DNA of 64,000 nucleotides from 66-474 sp051961995 (GCA_051961995.1 JBQCCR010000040.1:83219-147218), one strand, 5' to 3'; shown: positions 25,135 through 34,292, counted from the stretch's first letter. Notes: generated by a model not told the origin, from the sequence alone. Made by a program: numbers and translations.

Positions 25135-27147
25135 ATGTTCGATTGCGTCCTGATCGCCAATCGCGGCGAGATCGCCTGCCGCGTGATCCGCACCTGCCGC
25201 AAGCTCGGCATTCGCAGCGTGGCCGTGTACTCGGAAGTGGATGCGAACGCGCGGCACGTGCGCATGGCCGATGTCGCATTCCCGATCGGCGGGCCGCGTC
25301 CGGCGGATTCGTATCTGCGCGGTGACGTGATCCTGGAAGTCGCAAGGCGATCCGGCGCACAGGCGATCCATCCCGGCTACGGTTTTCTATCGGAGAACGC
25401 GGCCTTCGCGCGGGCATGCCGCGATGCGGGCGTGGTGTTCATCGGGCCGAAACCGGAAAGCATCGAGGCGATGGGCTCCAAGGCCGAAGCCAAGGCGCTG
25501 ATGGAAAAACACGGCGTGCCGCTGGTGCCCGGCTACCACGGCGAGGACCAGCGCGAAAAGACGCTGCTCGCGCAGGCGAAAAAGATCGGCTTCCCCTTGA
25601 TGATCAAGGCCGCGGCGGGCGGCGGCGGCAAGGGCATGCGGATCGTGCGCGCCGAAAAGGAATTCGCCGACGCGCTGGCCTCAGCGCAACGCGAAGCACA
25701 AGGCGCGTTCGGCGACGCACGCATGATCCTCGAGCGCTACGTCGAACATCCACGCCATATCGAGTTCCAGGTGTTCGGCGACAGCCGCGGCAACGTGATC
25801 CACCTGAACGAGCGCGAGTGTTCGGCGCAACGGCGCTACCAGAAAGTGCTCGAGGAAACGCCCTCGCCTTTCCTCGATGCGCAACGCCGTGCGGCCATGG
25901 GTGCGGCCGCGGTCGCGGCGGCGAAAGCCGTGGATTACGTCGGCGCCGGCACGGTGGAATTCATTGTCGGCGCGGGCGGCGATTTCCATTTCATGGAAAT
26001 GAACACGCGCCTGCAGGTCGAGCATCCGGTCACCGAGGAAACGCTCGGGCTGGACCTGGTCGAGTGGCAGTTGCGGGTGGCGGCCGGGGAACCGCTGCCG
26101 ATCACGCAGGATCAGGTGCAAGCAAGCGGCCATGCGGTCGAGGTGCGCCTGTACGCAGAGGATCCCGAACAGAATTTCCTGCCGGGCTCCGGCCAGCTCG
26201 AAAAGCTGATGCTGCCGGAATCTTCCCGAAACGTACGCGTTGATGCCGGTGTGGACCAAGGCGACAGCGTCTCGATCTTCTACGACCCGATGATCACCAA
26301 GCTGATCGTGTGGGATGAAGACCGCCCTCGCGCGCTGGCGCGCATGCGCGAGGCGCTGGCGCAGTGCGAGGTGGTCGGCCCGAAATCCAACATCGCTTTC
26401 CTCGAACGGCTGCTGCGGCATCGCGCGATCGTCGAGGGCACGATCGATACCGGTTACCTGGATCGGCATCTCGATGAATTCCTCACCGGCGACGCGCCGC
26501 CCTCGCCATCCGCCCTGTTCGCCGCAGCGACTTCGGTGCTCCTGCATGATGAGCAGGCCACGCGCGATGCTGCGCGTGCCGGCAACGACCCGCATTCGCC
26601 CTGGGCCATCGCGGATGGCTGGCGCATCGGCCACGCCGGCAAGCGCATCGAGGTGCTGGCGCAACGCGGGGAGCGCCGCGAAATCGAAGCGCACGGTTAC
26701 AACGGCGAGTACGCGCTGCGCTTTGGCGATGCACGATGCGCGGTTCGCAACGCCCGCATCTCAGGCGACTGGCTGACCGCATATTTCGACGGCGAGGCAA
26801 AGCGCATCCGCATCGCCGTGGACGAACACCGCGTACGCGTACACCTCGACGGAAGCGCGCGTGAAGTATTCGTGCGTGCACCGGCCTTCGCGTTCGAAAC
26901 CGCCTCCAGCGAGGGTGGCGACCGGGTGGTCGCGCCGATGCCCGGCCGCGTGGTGCTGGTGAAGGCGAAGGCGGGCGACGCGGTAGAGAAGGATCAGGAA
27001 CTCCTGGTGATGGAAGCGATGAAGATGGAGCTCACCCTGCGCGCGCCGCGCGCGGGTAAGCTCGAATCCGTGCATGCTGCGCAAGGAGACTTCGTCGAGG
27101 CCGACACGGTGCTGGTGCGATTCAGCGCCGGGCAAGCGGAAGCATGA
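25135..27147 (+). CDS. mccA: Methylcrotonyl-CoA carboxylase alpha subunit (biotin carboxylase + carrier)
   Basis: A 670-residue biotin-dependent acyl-CoA carboxylase subunit. The biotin carboxylase domain begins DCVLIANRGEIACRVIRT, ATP-grasp KAAAGGGGKGMRIV lies near 160-173, and the catalytic MEMNTRLQVEHPVTE near 300. A BT linker follows, and the C-terminal biotinyl domain carries VMEAMKMELTLRAP with the biotinylated Lys. It partners the beta subunit encoded 4.7 kb upstream, which here carries a nonsense codon. If the beta gene is truly dead, this subunit lacks its partner unless another carboxylase beta is encoded elsewhere. It overlaps the next gene by 4 nt. Confidence 0.94.
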   Translation: MFDCVLIANRGEIACRVIRTCRKLGIRSVAVYSEVDANARHVRMADVAFPIGGPRPADSYLRGDVILEVARRSGAQAIHPGYGFLSENAAFARACRDAGVVFIGPKPESIEAMGSKAEAKALMEKHGVPLVPGYHGEDQREKTLLAQAKKIGFPLMIKAAAGGGGKGMRIVRAEKEFADALASAQREAQGAFGDARMILERYVEHPRHIEFQVFGDSRGNVIHLNERECSAQRRYQKVLEETPSPFLDAQRRAAMGAAAVAAAKAVDYVGAGTVEFIVGAGGDFHFMEMNTRLQVEHPVTEETLGLDLVEWQLRVAAGEPLPITQDQVQASGHAVEVRLYAEDPEQNFLPGSGQLEKLMLPESSRNVRVDAGVDQGDSVSIFYDPMITKLIVWDEDRPRALARMREALAQCEVVGPKSNIAFLERLLRHRAIVEGTIDTGYLDRHLDEFLTGDAPPSPSALFAAATSVLLHDEQATRDAARAGNDPHSPWAIADGWRIGHAGKRIEVLAQRGERREIEAHGYNGEYALRFGDARCAVRNARISGDWLTAYFDGEAKRIRIAVDEHRVRVHLDGSAREVFVRAPAFAFETASSEGGDRVVAPMPGRVVLVKAKAGDAVEKDQELLVMEAMKMELTLRAPRAGKLESVHAAQGDFVEADTVLVRFSAGQAEA

Positions 27148-27446
27148 TCGCCACCGTCTGGCGGTTCCGCGTGAAGGCCGATGCGATCGACCCTTTTGAG
27201 CGGGCCTACGGCCCCCGCGGCGATTGGGCGCGGCTGTTCGCGCAGACCGAAGGTTTCATCGGCACGGAGTTGCTGAAGCAGGGCACGCAAGCGGACCTGT
27301 ATCTCACGATTGACCGCTGGCACAGCGCGGAGCAGTTCGAGCACGCGAAAGCGCGCATGGCCGCCGAATACGCCGAGCTTGATCGGCGCTTCGGAGCCTA
27401 CACCTTGGAAGAATCCTGGCTCGGCCTTTACGAGATCCAAGAATGA
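27144..27446 (+). CDS. ABM-like (dimeric alpha-beta barrel) domain protein
   Basis: A 100-residue protein starting MIATVWRFRVKADAIDPFERAYG, with FAQTEGFIGTELLKQG and YLTIDRWHSAEQFEHAKA. These match the antibiotic-biosynthesis-monooxygenase/ferredoxin-like barrel fold, whose small members include monooxygenases and stress proteins. It overlaps the preceding carboxylase gene by 4 nt (ATGA) and the next gene, HMG-CoA lyase, by 4 nt, so all three are translationally coupled. The role in leucine degradation is unknown; it may be an accessory enzyme. Confidence 0.75.
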   Translation: MIATVWRFRVKADAIDPFERAYGPRGDWARLFAQTEGFIGTELLKQGTQADLYLTIDRWHSAEQFEHAKARMAAEYAELDRRFGAYTLEESWLGLYEIQE

Positions 27447-28351
27447 GTGTTCCTTCCGCCATCCCGAATGCGGTCCGCATGGTCGAGGTCGGCCCGCGCG
27501 ATGGCCTTCAGAACGAAAAGGCCGTCGTGCCGACCGCGACCAAGATCGAGCTGATCAATCGCTTGTCCGCCTGCGGCTTGCGTACCATCGAAGCGACCAG
27601 CTTCGTCAGCCCGAAATGGATTCCGCAGCTGGCCGATGCGGCCGAGGTGTATGCGGGGATCGAAAAGAAGCCGGGAGTGGCCTACCCCGCGCTGGTGCCC
27701 AACGAGCAGGGATACGAACGCGCGCGCGCGGTGGGCGTCAGCGAGATCGCCGTGTTCACCGCGGCATCCGAAGCATTCAACCGCAAGAACATCAACGCCT
27801 CGATTGACGAATCCATCGAGCGTTTCGTGCCGGTGATGCGGCGCGCGAAAGCCGATGGCGTGCGCGCGAGGGGCTATGTGTCCACCGTACTCGGCTGTCC
27901 GTACCAGGGCGAAGTGCCGCTGGCGGACGTGGTCCACGTCGCGCAGCGGCTGCACGAACTGGGCTGCTACGAGATTTCGCTGGGCGACACCATTGGCGTG
28001 GGCACGCCGGACAAGGCGCGCGCGATGTTGCGCGCGGTTGCCGCGGAAGTGCCGATCTCCGCACTGGCCGTGCATTTCCACGACACCTACGGTCAGGCGC
28101 TGGCCAACATTCTCGCCTGTCTGGAAGAAGGTGTAAGCGTGGTGGACAGTTCGGTTTCGGGTACCGGCGGTTGCCCCTACGCGAACGGCGCAACCGGCAA
28201 CGTCGCCAGCGAAGACGTGGCCTACATGCTGGCGGGCATGGGCATCCAGACCGGCGTGGATCAGGAGGCGCTGATCGACACCGGGCTGTGGCTGTCGGCG
28301 CAACTCGGGCACCCGACCGGCAGCCGCGTGGTGCGTGCCCAGAAGGGTTGA
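27443..28351 (+). CDS. mvaB: Hydroxymethylglutaryl-CoA lyase
   Basis: Cleaves HMG-CoA to acetoacetate and acetyl-CoA, the last step of leucine degradation. The 302-residue TIM barrel starts VRMVEVGPRDGLQNEK (catalytic Arg and Asp), has EISLGDTIGVGTP near 180-190, AVHFHDTYGQALAN with metal-binding His residues near 210, and the active-site Cys in GTGGCPYANGATGNVASED near 240-258. All signature residues are present. It is the last gene of the hydratase-mccA-ABM-lyase operon; a UACG-capped hairpin overlaps its stop codon. Confidence 0.94.
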   Translation: MSVPSAIPNAVRMVEVGPRDGLQNEKAVVPTATKIELINRLSACGLRTIEATSFVSPKWIPQLADAAEVYAGIEKKPGVAYPALVPNEQGYERARAVGVSEIAVFTAASEAFNRKNINASIDESIERFVPVMRRAKADGVRARGYVSTVLGCPYQGEVPLADVVHVAQRLHELGCYEISLGDTIGVGTPDKARAMLRAVAAEVPISALAVHFHDTYGQALANILACLEEGVSVVDSSVSGTGGCPYANGATGNVASEDVAYMLAGMGIQTGVDQEALIDTGLWLSAQLGHPTGSRVVRAQKG

Positions 28352-28387
28352 TGCCATGCGTACGCGCATGGCATCGCGTCACCATTT
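28350..28387 (+). terminator. Terminator-like hairpin after HMG-CoA lyase
   Basis: GATGCCATGCG (28350-28360) pairs with CGCATGGCATC (28365-28375) around a TACG tetraloop, and a five-T run follows about nine bases later. The T run is not immediate, so efficiency is uncertain. Confidence 0.5.
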
Positions 28388-28465
28388 TTAACTTATTTTT
28401 TGCGTCAACAGGCGCAGGCTTGCGCCCCTGAGTGCCGGGAACATCCGGCACCGCAGGGGGCAGCA

Positions 28466-30634
28466 ATGCGGCACCCGGTGCAGCAGTCGGTTCCAGCCGG
28501 CGTGGAAGACGCCGTGGGATTCGACGTGCCGCGCAAGGCTGGCGACGATCTCGGTGCCGCGCTGCAAGCCGCCGAGGCGCGCTATCACCATCTGCTGCAT
28601 GCGATGGATCAGGGCGTGCTGGTGCAGGATGCGCAGGGCCTGATCGTCTCGGTCAATCCCGCAGCCTGTCGCATCCTCGGGCTCTCCGAAAGTGAAGTGT
28701 TGAGCCTGCGCCGCGACGCCGCGCCGGGCTGGCACCTGGTGGATGAAAACGGTGTCGAGCTCGGCTTCGACGATCTGCCCGGCATGCGCGCACTGCACAC
28801 CGGGCGTACGGTGGAGAGCGCGGTGTTCGGCATGTATCTGCCGCACCTGCACCTGTATCGCTGGCTGTCGTCGAGCTCCGTTCCGCAATTCCGCCCCAGC
28901 GAGCCGCGGCCGTTCCAGGTCATTTCCACTTTCAGCGATGTCACTGCGCTCAAGCGCCGCGCCGATCTGTTCGAGATGACCCAGAAACTCGCCGATATCG
29001 GCGGCTGGGAAGCCGACGACCTGCGCAATACGCTGTTCTGGACCCGGCAGGTCTATCGCATCCACGATCTGGAACCGGGCAGCACGATCAACGAAACGCG
29101 CGCGCTGGATTTCTATGCAACCGAGCCCCGGGAGCGCCTGCGCTCCGCGCTGCACGATGCGCGAGCCGGTTTGCGCGGCTTCGAACTGGAACTGCCGATG
29201 ATCACCGCGCTGGGACGGCATCGCTGGGTGCGCATCGTCGGGCGCCCGCTGCTGCGGCGCGATCGCGTGTACGGCGTCACCGGCACTTTGCAGGACATCA
29301 CCGACCGCAAGGTCGCCGAAGAGCAATTGCGCCGACAGGCTTCCAGCGATCGTGTCACCGGCTTGCCCAACCGCGAAAATCTCATGGCGGCGCTCGATCA
29401 GGCAATCAGCGCCGCCGGCTCGTCGGGATCACGGCCGGCGCTGCTGTTCCTGGACCTGGATCGCTTCCATTTGATCAACGCCACCGCAGGGCACGCCGTG
29501 GGCGATCGCCTGCTGATCGGTGCCGCCGATCGGTTGTGCAGATGCCTGGCCGGATCGCGCAGCCTGATCGCGCGGTTCTCCGGCGACGAATTCACCGTGC
29601 TGTTGCGCGATGCCGGATACGCAGGCGCGCTGCAGTCGCTGGCCGACAGCATCGTCAGCGCGTTCCGCAAGCCGTTCGTGCATGAGGGCGAGGAGTTCAC
29701 CCTCACCGTTTCGATCGGCGTGGCGGTCTGCCCGGACGACGGAGAAACCGCGCAGCAACTCGTCAATCATTCCCATGCCGCGATGGCGGAAGCCAAGCGA
29801 CGCGGCCGCAATACCTGGCAGCGCTTCACGCCGGAACTCAGCGTAGCGCTGGCCGACCGCACGCGGTTGGAGCGCTCGCTTCGGCGCGCGCTGGACAATC
29901 GTGAACTGCATCTGGTTTACCAGCCGGTATTCGCGCTTGCGGATGGCCGGATCAGCGGCGCCGAGGCATTGCTGCGCTGGCACAGTCGCACTCTCGGCGA
30001 AATCATGCCCACGCAGTTCATCACGCACGCGGAGAACTCGGGGGAAATCGTACGGATCGGCGCATGGGTCATCGCGCAAGCGTGCCGGCAATGGCGCGCC
30101 TGGCGCAGCGCGGGCGTGGCGCCGCCGCACATCGCCGTGAACGTGTCGTTCCGGCAATTGCTCAGCGGTTCGTTGCTGGAATCGGTGCGGGTGGCGCTGG
30201 AGGAATATCAATTGCCGGCCGACACGCTGGAACTCGAGCTGACCGAACGCGCGCTGGTCGAGGACGCGGCCGACACGCTGGAGATTTTCGCCGCCCTGCG
30301 CAAGATGGGCGTGCGGCTGCTGATAGACGATTTCGGCGAAGGTTATTCCTCGCTCAATTACCTTCGCCGGCTGCCGCTGGACGGCGTGAAGATCAGCCAC
30401 GCATTCGTTCAGGGCATTCCGGACGATGACGCCGACAGCGCCATCTGCGAAGCGATCGTGCGGCTGGCCGAAAGTCTGGGCCTGACCGTCACCGCCGAAG
30501 GCGTCGAAACCGAAAAGCAACGAGAGTTCTTTGCTCGTCGCCACGCAACCCATGTGCAGGGCTACCTGCTCGCCTCGCCGATGGACGATCGGGCAATGCA
30601 GGATTTCCTGAGCGTGACTTCGACAAGACACTGA
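28466..30634 (+). CDS. PAS-PAS-GGDEF-EAL cyclic-di-GMP signalling protein
   Basis: A 722-residue cytosolic signalling protein. Order: PAS (ARYHHLLHAMDQGVLVQDAQ, near 40), a second PAS fold ending VTGTLQDITDRKVAEEQL near 290, GGDEF, then EAL. The GGDEF site reads FSGDEFTVLL (S for the first G, a substitution many active cyclases tolerate). The EAL domain keeps GAEALLRWHS, NVSFRQL, ELTERALVED, IDDFGEGYSSLNYL, a Lys in VKIS, AEGVET and VQGYLLASP, so phosphodiesterase activity is likely. Loop 6 reads DDFGEG instead of the usual DDFGTG. There is no membrane segment. ATG 28466 has AGGGGG five bases upstream; two small hairpins precede it. Confidence 0.9.
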   Translation: MRHPVQQSVPAGVEDAVGFDVPRKAGDDLGAALQAAEARYHHLLHAMDQGVLVQDAQGLIVSVNPAACRILGLSESEVLSLRRDAAPGWHLVDENGVELGFDDLPGMRALHTGRTVESAVFGMYLPHLHLYRWLSSSSVPQFRPSEPRPFQVISTFSDVTALKRRADLFEMTQKLADIGGWEADDLRNTLFWTRQVYRIHDLEPGSTINETRALDFYATEPRERLRSALHDARAGLRGFELELPMITALGRHRWVRIVGRPLLRRDRVYGVTGTLQDITDRKVAEEQLRRQASSDRVTGLPNRENLMAALDQAISAAGSSGSRPALLFLDLDRFHLINATAGHAVGDRLLIGAADRLCRCLAGSRSLIARFSGDEFTVLLRDAGYAGALQSLADSIVSAFRKPFVHEGEEFTLTVSIGVAVCPDDGETAQQLVNHSHAAMAEAKRRGRNTWQRFTPELSVALADRTRLERSLRRALDNRELHLVYQPVFALADGRISGAEALLRWHSRTLGEIMPTQFITHAENSGEIVRIGAWVIAQACRQWRAWRSAGVAPPHIAVNVSFRQLLSGSLLESVRVALEEYQLPADTLELELTERALVEDAADTLEIFAALRKMGVRLLIDDFGEGYSSLNYLRRLPLDGVKISHAFVQGIPDDDADSAICEAIVRLAESLGLTVTAEGVETEKQREFFARRHATHVQGYLLASPMDDRAMQDFLSVTSTRH

Positions 30635-30636
30635 GC

Positions 30637-30664
30637 TTGCGCATAGGCTGGTCCGCCGCATAAT
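30637..30664 (+). promoter_or_regulatory. Putative sigma-70 promoter of the GNAT gene
   Basis: TTGCGC (30637-30642) and CATAAT (30659-30664) with 16 bp between them; the ATG is 26 bp downstream of the -10. Confidence 0.35.
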
Positions 30665-30689
30665 CGCGTTTTCACCAACGCGCTGTGCC

Positions 30690-31178
30690 ATGCCAGAAAA
30701 CGTTCTGATCCGCCCCATCGAGCCGCGCGACGACGCTGCAGTCGCGCGCGTGATCCGCACCGTGATGCCGGAATTCGGTGCCGATGGTCCGGGCTTCGCC
30801 ATCCACGATGCCGAAGTGAATGCGATGCACGCCGCCTATTCGCAACCGCGCAGCGCCTACTTCGTTGCGGAAAGTGAAGGCATCGTGCTCGGCGGCGGCG
30901 GTGTCGCGCCGCTGCATGGCGGCGAGCCGGGCGTGTGCGAATTGCGCAAGATGTATTTCCTGCCGGAACTGCGCGGGCGCGGTGTCGGCCGCGCGATGAT
31001 GCAGCGCTGCCTGCAAGCCGCGCGCGAACTCGGTTTCCAGCGCTGCTATCTGGAAACGCTCACCGGCATGGACACCGCGCAGGCGCTGTACGCGAAATTC
31101 GGCTTTCAGCCCTTGTGCGCACCGATGGGTGCAACCGGCCATCACGGTTGCAACCGGTTCTTCATCCTGTCCCTGTAG
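30690..31178 (+). CDS. GNAT family N-acetyltransferase
   Basis: A 162-residue acetyltransferase. The acetyl-CoA pyrophosphate loop is MYFLPELRGRGVGRAMMQRCL near residues 89-109 (RGRGVG). LETLTGMDTAQALYAKFGF is the usual motif B end. The substrate is unknown; the family acylates amines, proteins or small metabolites. It appears monocistronic, with its own promoter-like sequence, and a palindromic intergenic element starts on its stop codon. Confidence 0.88.
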   Translation: MPENVLIRPIEPRDDAAVARVIRTVMPEFGADGPGFAIHDAEVNAMHAAYSQPRSAYFVAESEGIVLGGGGVAPLHGGEPGVCELRKMYFLPELRGRGVGRAMMQRCLQAARELGFQRCYLETLTGMDTAQALYAKFGFQPLCAPMGATGHHGCNRFFILSL

Positions 31179-31254
31179 GAGTCTGCTTGCACCGGGCTCG
31201 GAGCTGCCATCCATGGCCAAGAGCTCTGTGGTCGCCAGCGAGCTGGCTCCTACA
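31174..31254. repeat. MITE-like intergenic element containing repeat copy B
   Basis: The element begins TGTAGGAG (31174-31181, overlapping the GNAT stop) and ends with its inverse CTCCTACA (31247-31254). Inside, 31201-31239 is the reverse complement of the dispersed repeat seen at 11.0 and 55.0 kb (core GAGCTGCCATCCATGGCCAA). Terminal inverted repeats of this type are typical of mobile REP elements. Confidence 0.6.
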
Positions 31255-31286
31255 TTAAGATCACCCGTTTGCTTGCGGAGAACCTC

Positions 31287-32054
31287 ATGCAACTCGATCA
31301 GGTCAAAGCCGTGATTACCGGCGGCGCTTCCGGCCTTGGCAACGCGGTCGCGCAATTCATCGCCGGCAAGGGCGGCAAGGTCGCGCTGCTGGACGTCAAC
31401 GAGGAGAAAGGCCGGCAGGCTGCGGACGTGCTGGGCAACGGCACGCGCTTCCTCCGCACCGATGTCACATCGGAAAGCGAAGTGAGCGCCAATGTGTCCG
31501 CCGCGCGCGACACGATGGGCGGCTTGAATGTCGTGATGAATTGCGCCGGGATCCTGGGAGCCGGTCGCGTGCTGGGCAAGGAAGGCCCGATGCCGCTGTC
31601 GCAATTCCAGGCCACCGTCATGGTGAACCTGGTCGGTAGTTTCAATGTCGCCAAGGCCGGCGCCGCGCTGATGCAGCACAACGAGGCCCGCGAAGACGGC
31701 GAGCGCGGCGTGATCGTCAACACCGCATCGGTTGCCGCTTACGAAGGCCAGATCGGCCAGGCCGCGTATTCGGCTTCCAAGGGCGGCGTGGTCGGCATGA
31801 CCCTGCCGATGGCGCGGGAGCTTGCGCGCTTCGGCATCCGCGTGGCGACGATCGCGCCGGGCATCTTCTGGACGCCGATGGTGGACGGCATGCCCGAAGC
31901 CGTGCAGCAGTCGCTTTCCGCATCGATTCCCTTCCCTTCCCGCCTGGGCAAGCCGGCGGAGTTCGCCGAGCTGGTCGGTTTCATCCTCGGCAACCGCTAC
32001 ATCAACGGCGAGACGATCCGGCTGGATGGCGCGGTGAGGTTGCAACCGAAATGA
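31287..32054 (+). CDS. SDR family oxidoreductase (3-hydroxyacyl-CoA dehydrogenase-like)
   Basis: A 255-residue short-chain dehydrogenase. Cofactor loop VITGGASGLGNAVAQ near residues 9-23, MNCAG near 83-87, Ser in NTASVAAYEG near 145, and catalytic YSASKGG near 160. The length and the APGIFWTPMVDGMPEAV segment resemble type-10 17-beta-HSD / 3-hydroxy-2-methylbutyryl-CoA dehydrogenases, which oxidise short hydroxyacyl-CoAs in isoleucine breakdown. That specificity is inference. ATG 31287 has CGGAGA upstream. Its stop overlaps the ATG of efpL by 4 nt. Confidence 0.87.
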   Translation: MQLDQVKAVITGGASGLGNAVAQFIAGKGGKVALLDVNEEKGRQAADVLGNGTRFLRTDVTSESEVSANVSAARDTMGGLNVVMNCAGILGAGRVLGKEGPMPLSQFQATVMVNLVGSFNVAKAGAALMQHNEAREDGERGVIVNTASVAAYEGQIGQAAYSASKGGVVGMTLPMARELARFGIRVATIAPGIFWTPMVDGMPEAVQQSLSASIPFPSRLGKPAEFAELVGFILGNRYINGETIRLDGAVRLQPK

Positions 32055-32614
32055 AAGCTTCCGACATCAAGAAGGGCAACGTCGTCGAACACGACGGCAC
32101 CGTGTACCAGGTGCGCGACATCGAGCGCAGCGCACCGACCGCGCGCGGCGGAAACGTCACCTTCCGCTTCACGCTGTACTCCATTCCGGGCGGACGCAAG
32201 CTGGATCTGAGCCTGCGTGCGGACGACGACCTGCGCGAGATGGAATTGATCCGCCGCGCGGCCAATTTTTCCTACATGGATGGCGATGCATTCGTGTTCC
32301 TCGATGCCGAGGACTACACGCCCTACATGCTGGATCCGGAGACCGTGGGCGACAGCGCTGGCTACATCGTCGAAGGCCTGGAAGGCTATTACGTGCAGTT
32401 GATCGACGACGCGCCGGTGGCTCTGCTGATCCCATCCAGCGTGTCGCTGACGGTGGTGGACACGGCGCCGGAGCTGAAGGGCGCCAGCGCGACCAAACGC
32501 ACCAAGCCCGCCAAGCTCGATACCGGTATCGAGATCCAGGTGCCCGAGTACATCACCACCGGCGAGAAGGTCTGGGTGAATACCGGCACGGGCGAGTTCT
32601 CCGGGAGAGCGTGA
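32051..32614 (+). CDS. efpL: Elongation factor P-like protein (EfpL/YeiP)
   Basis: A 187-residue EF-P paralogue that binds the ribosome between the P and E sites to relieve stalling at proline-rich and related motifs. Three beta-barrel domains are visible: KOW-like N-terminus MKASDIKKGNVVEHDGTVYQ, an OB middle domain (AANFSYMDGDAFVFLDAED) and a C-terminal OB domain ending VPEYITTGEKVWVNTGTGEF. The tip loop reads SAPTARGGNV with Arg32 where EF-P has the modified Lys or Arg; that is the EfpL pattern. It is translationally coupled (ATGA) to an SDR gene. Confidence 0.9.
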   Translation: MKASDIKKGNVVEHDGTVYQVRDIERSAPTARGGNVTFRFTLYSIPGGRKLDLSLRADDDLREMELIRRAANFSYMDGDAFVFLDAEDYTPYMLDPETVGDSAGYIVEGLEGYYVQLIDDAPVALLIPSSVSLTVVDTAPELKGASATKRTKPAKLDTGIEIQVPEYITTGEKVWVNTGTGEFSGRA

Positions 32615-32765
32615 CCATCACCCCTTGCCCATCCTGCGGGGGTCGCGTAGGCTCACGGCGCTGCGATGCCGGGATGCGCCGCGCATAAACCGCATACATC
32701 ACTGATCGCAGCGCTCTCGTCGAGGCTGCCCAAGAATTCGCGCAGTACGCCGCGGGGGAATGCAT

Positions 32766-34292
32766 ATGATCTTCTGGCGAATCAAGCCGCTCGACCAAAT
32801 TCTCGCAACCGCCGAAAAGAAGTCGCTGAAGCGGCAACTCGGGCCGATCCAGCTCACACTGCTCGGCATCGGCGCGGTGATCGGCACCGGTATTTTCGTG
32901 CTGACCGCGGAAGCGGCGCAGAAAGCCGGCCCCGCGATGATGCTGTCGTTCGTGATCGCTGCGGTGGTGTGCGGACTGGCCGCGCTGGCCTACGCGGAAC
33001 TGGCAGCGATGGTGCCGGTATCCGGTTCTGCCTACACCTATACCTACGGTGTTCTGGGCGAGTTGATCGCCTGGGTCGTCGGCTGGGCATTGGTGCTGGA
33101 GTACGCGATCGGCGCGACCGCCGTGTGCGTGGGCTGGGCCGGTTACGTGAACGGTTTGCTCAATAGCGGTGTCTTCGGTCTGATCAAGCCAGGCGCGCTG
33201 TCGCTGCCGGTCTGGTTGCAGACAGGGCCATTTCTGGGAGGCGGATTCAACCTGCTCGCCTTCCTGATCGGCGTCGCGGTGACCTGGCTGCTGGTGATCG
33301 GCACTTCCAAGAGCGCGCGCGTGAATGCGGTGCTGGTGGCGATCAAGATCGTCGCGCTCACCATTTTCATCTTCGTAGCGGTACCGGCGGTAAAGGGCGC
33401 CAACCTGCATCCCTTCCTGCCGGCCGGCTGGGGCAGCCCGACCGGCGGCGTAGGCGTACTCGGTGCCGCGGCGTCGATCTTCTTCGCCTATGTCGGCTTC
33501 GACGCGGTTTCGACCGCGGCGGAAGAAACCAAGAATCCCCAACGCAACATTCCGATCGGGCTGATCGGCGCGCTGGCGATCTGCACCATCTTCTACCTGC
33601 TGGTCGGGTACGGCGCGGCCGGTTCGGTCGGCGCACAGCCGATGCAGGCGCTTAGCGGGGCGGTCCTGGACCCGGGCACGCCGGCCATGGCGGCCGCCTG
33701 CAAGGGCTCTGAAGCGCTGGTGTGCAGCAATGAACCGCTGGCACACGTCATGCGGATGCTGCAGCATCCCTGGATCGGCATTCTCATCGAACTGGCTGCG
33801 ATCGTTGCTCTGCCCTCCGTCATCTTGATGATGATGTTCGGCCAGACCCGCATCTTCTTCACGATGTCCCGCGACGGCCTGCTGCCGAGCGCGTTCTCCA
33901 GCGTCCACCCGCGCTTCTTTACCCCGCACGTGATCACGTACCTGACGGGTTTCGTGGTGTCGTTCTGCGCGGCGCTGTTCCCGGTCGGCAAACTGGCGGA
34001 CACATCGAACGCGGGCACCTTGCTCGCCTTCGCGATGGTGTCCATCGGCGTGATGATCCTGCGCAGGCAGCAGCCCAATCGTCCGCGGCCGTTCCGTACG
34101 CCATTCGTATGGATCGTGGGTCCGCTGGCGGTCGCCGGTTGCGTCCTGCTGTTCGTCAACCTCAGCGGGGTCGCCAAAGCGGTATTCGCGGTTTGGGCAG
34201 TGATCGGTCTGGTGCTCTATCGCCTGTACGGCTATCGCCGCAGTCAGCTCTCTCCGGAAGGGATCACCCACGCGCTGGACGACGTGGTGTGA
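32766..34292 (+). CDS. APC family amino acid permease (cationic amino acid transporter-like)
   Basis: A 508-residue inner-membrane transporter with about 12 helices. The start QLGPIQLTLLGIGAVIGTGIFV carries the GIGAVIGTGIF signature of APC helix 1, and GFDAVSTAAEETKNPQRNIP is the conserved loop after helix 6. ATG 32766 is preferred over 32760, since GGGGGA then has correct spacing. The family (YfnA/CAT type) imports amino acids with protons. It is the first of two tandem paralogues, 58 bp apart. Confidence 0.88.
   Translation: MIFWRIKPLDQILATAEKKSLKRQLGPIQLTLLGIGAVIGTGIFVLTAEAAQKAGPAMMLSFVIAAVVCGLAALAYAELAAMVPVSGSAYTYTYGVLGELIAWVVGWALVLEYAIGATAVCVGWAGYVNGLLNSGVFGLIKPGALSLPVWLQTGPFLGGGFNLLAFLIGVAVTWLLVIGTSKSARVNAVLVAIKIVALTIFIFVAVPAVKGANLHPFLPAGWGSPTGGVGVLGAAASIFFAYVGFDAVSTAAEETKNPQRNIPIGLIGALAICTIFYLLVGYGAAGSVGAQPMQALSGAVLDPGTPAMAAACKGSEALVCSNEPLAHVMRMLQHPWIGILIELAAIVALPSVILMMMFGQTRIFFTMSRDGLLPSAFSSVHPRFFTPHVITYLTGFVVSFCAALFPVGKLADTSNAGTLLAFAMVSIGVMILRRQQPNRPRPFRTPFVWIVGPLAVAGCVLLFVNLSGVAKAVFAVWAVIGLVLYRLYGYRRSQLSPEGITHALDDVV

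Noticed and set aside
28352..28465. c-di-GMP (GEMM) riboswitch before the GGDEF-EAL gene
   Set aside because: Two small hairpins exist, but the conserved GEMM core (CACGCACAGGGCAAACC) is not present.
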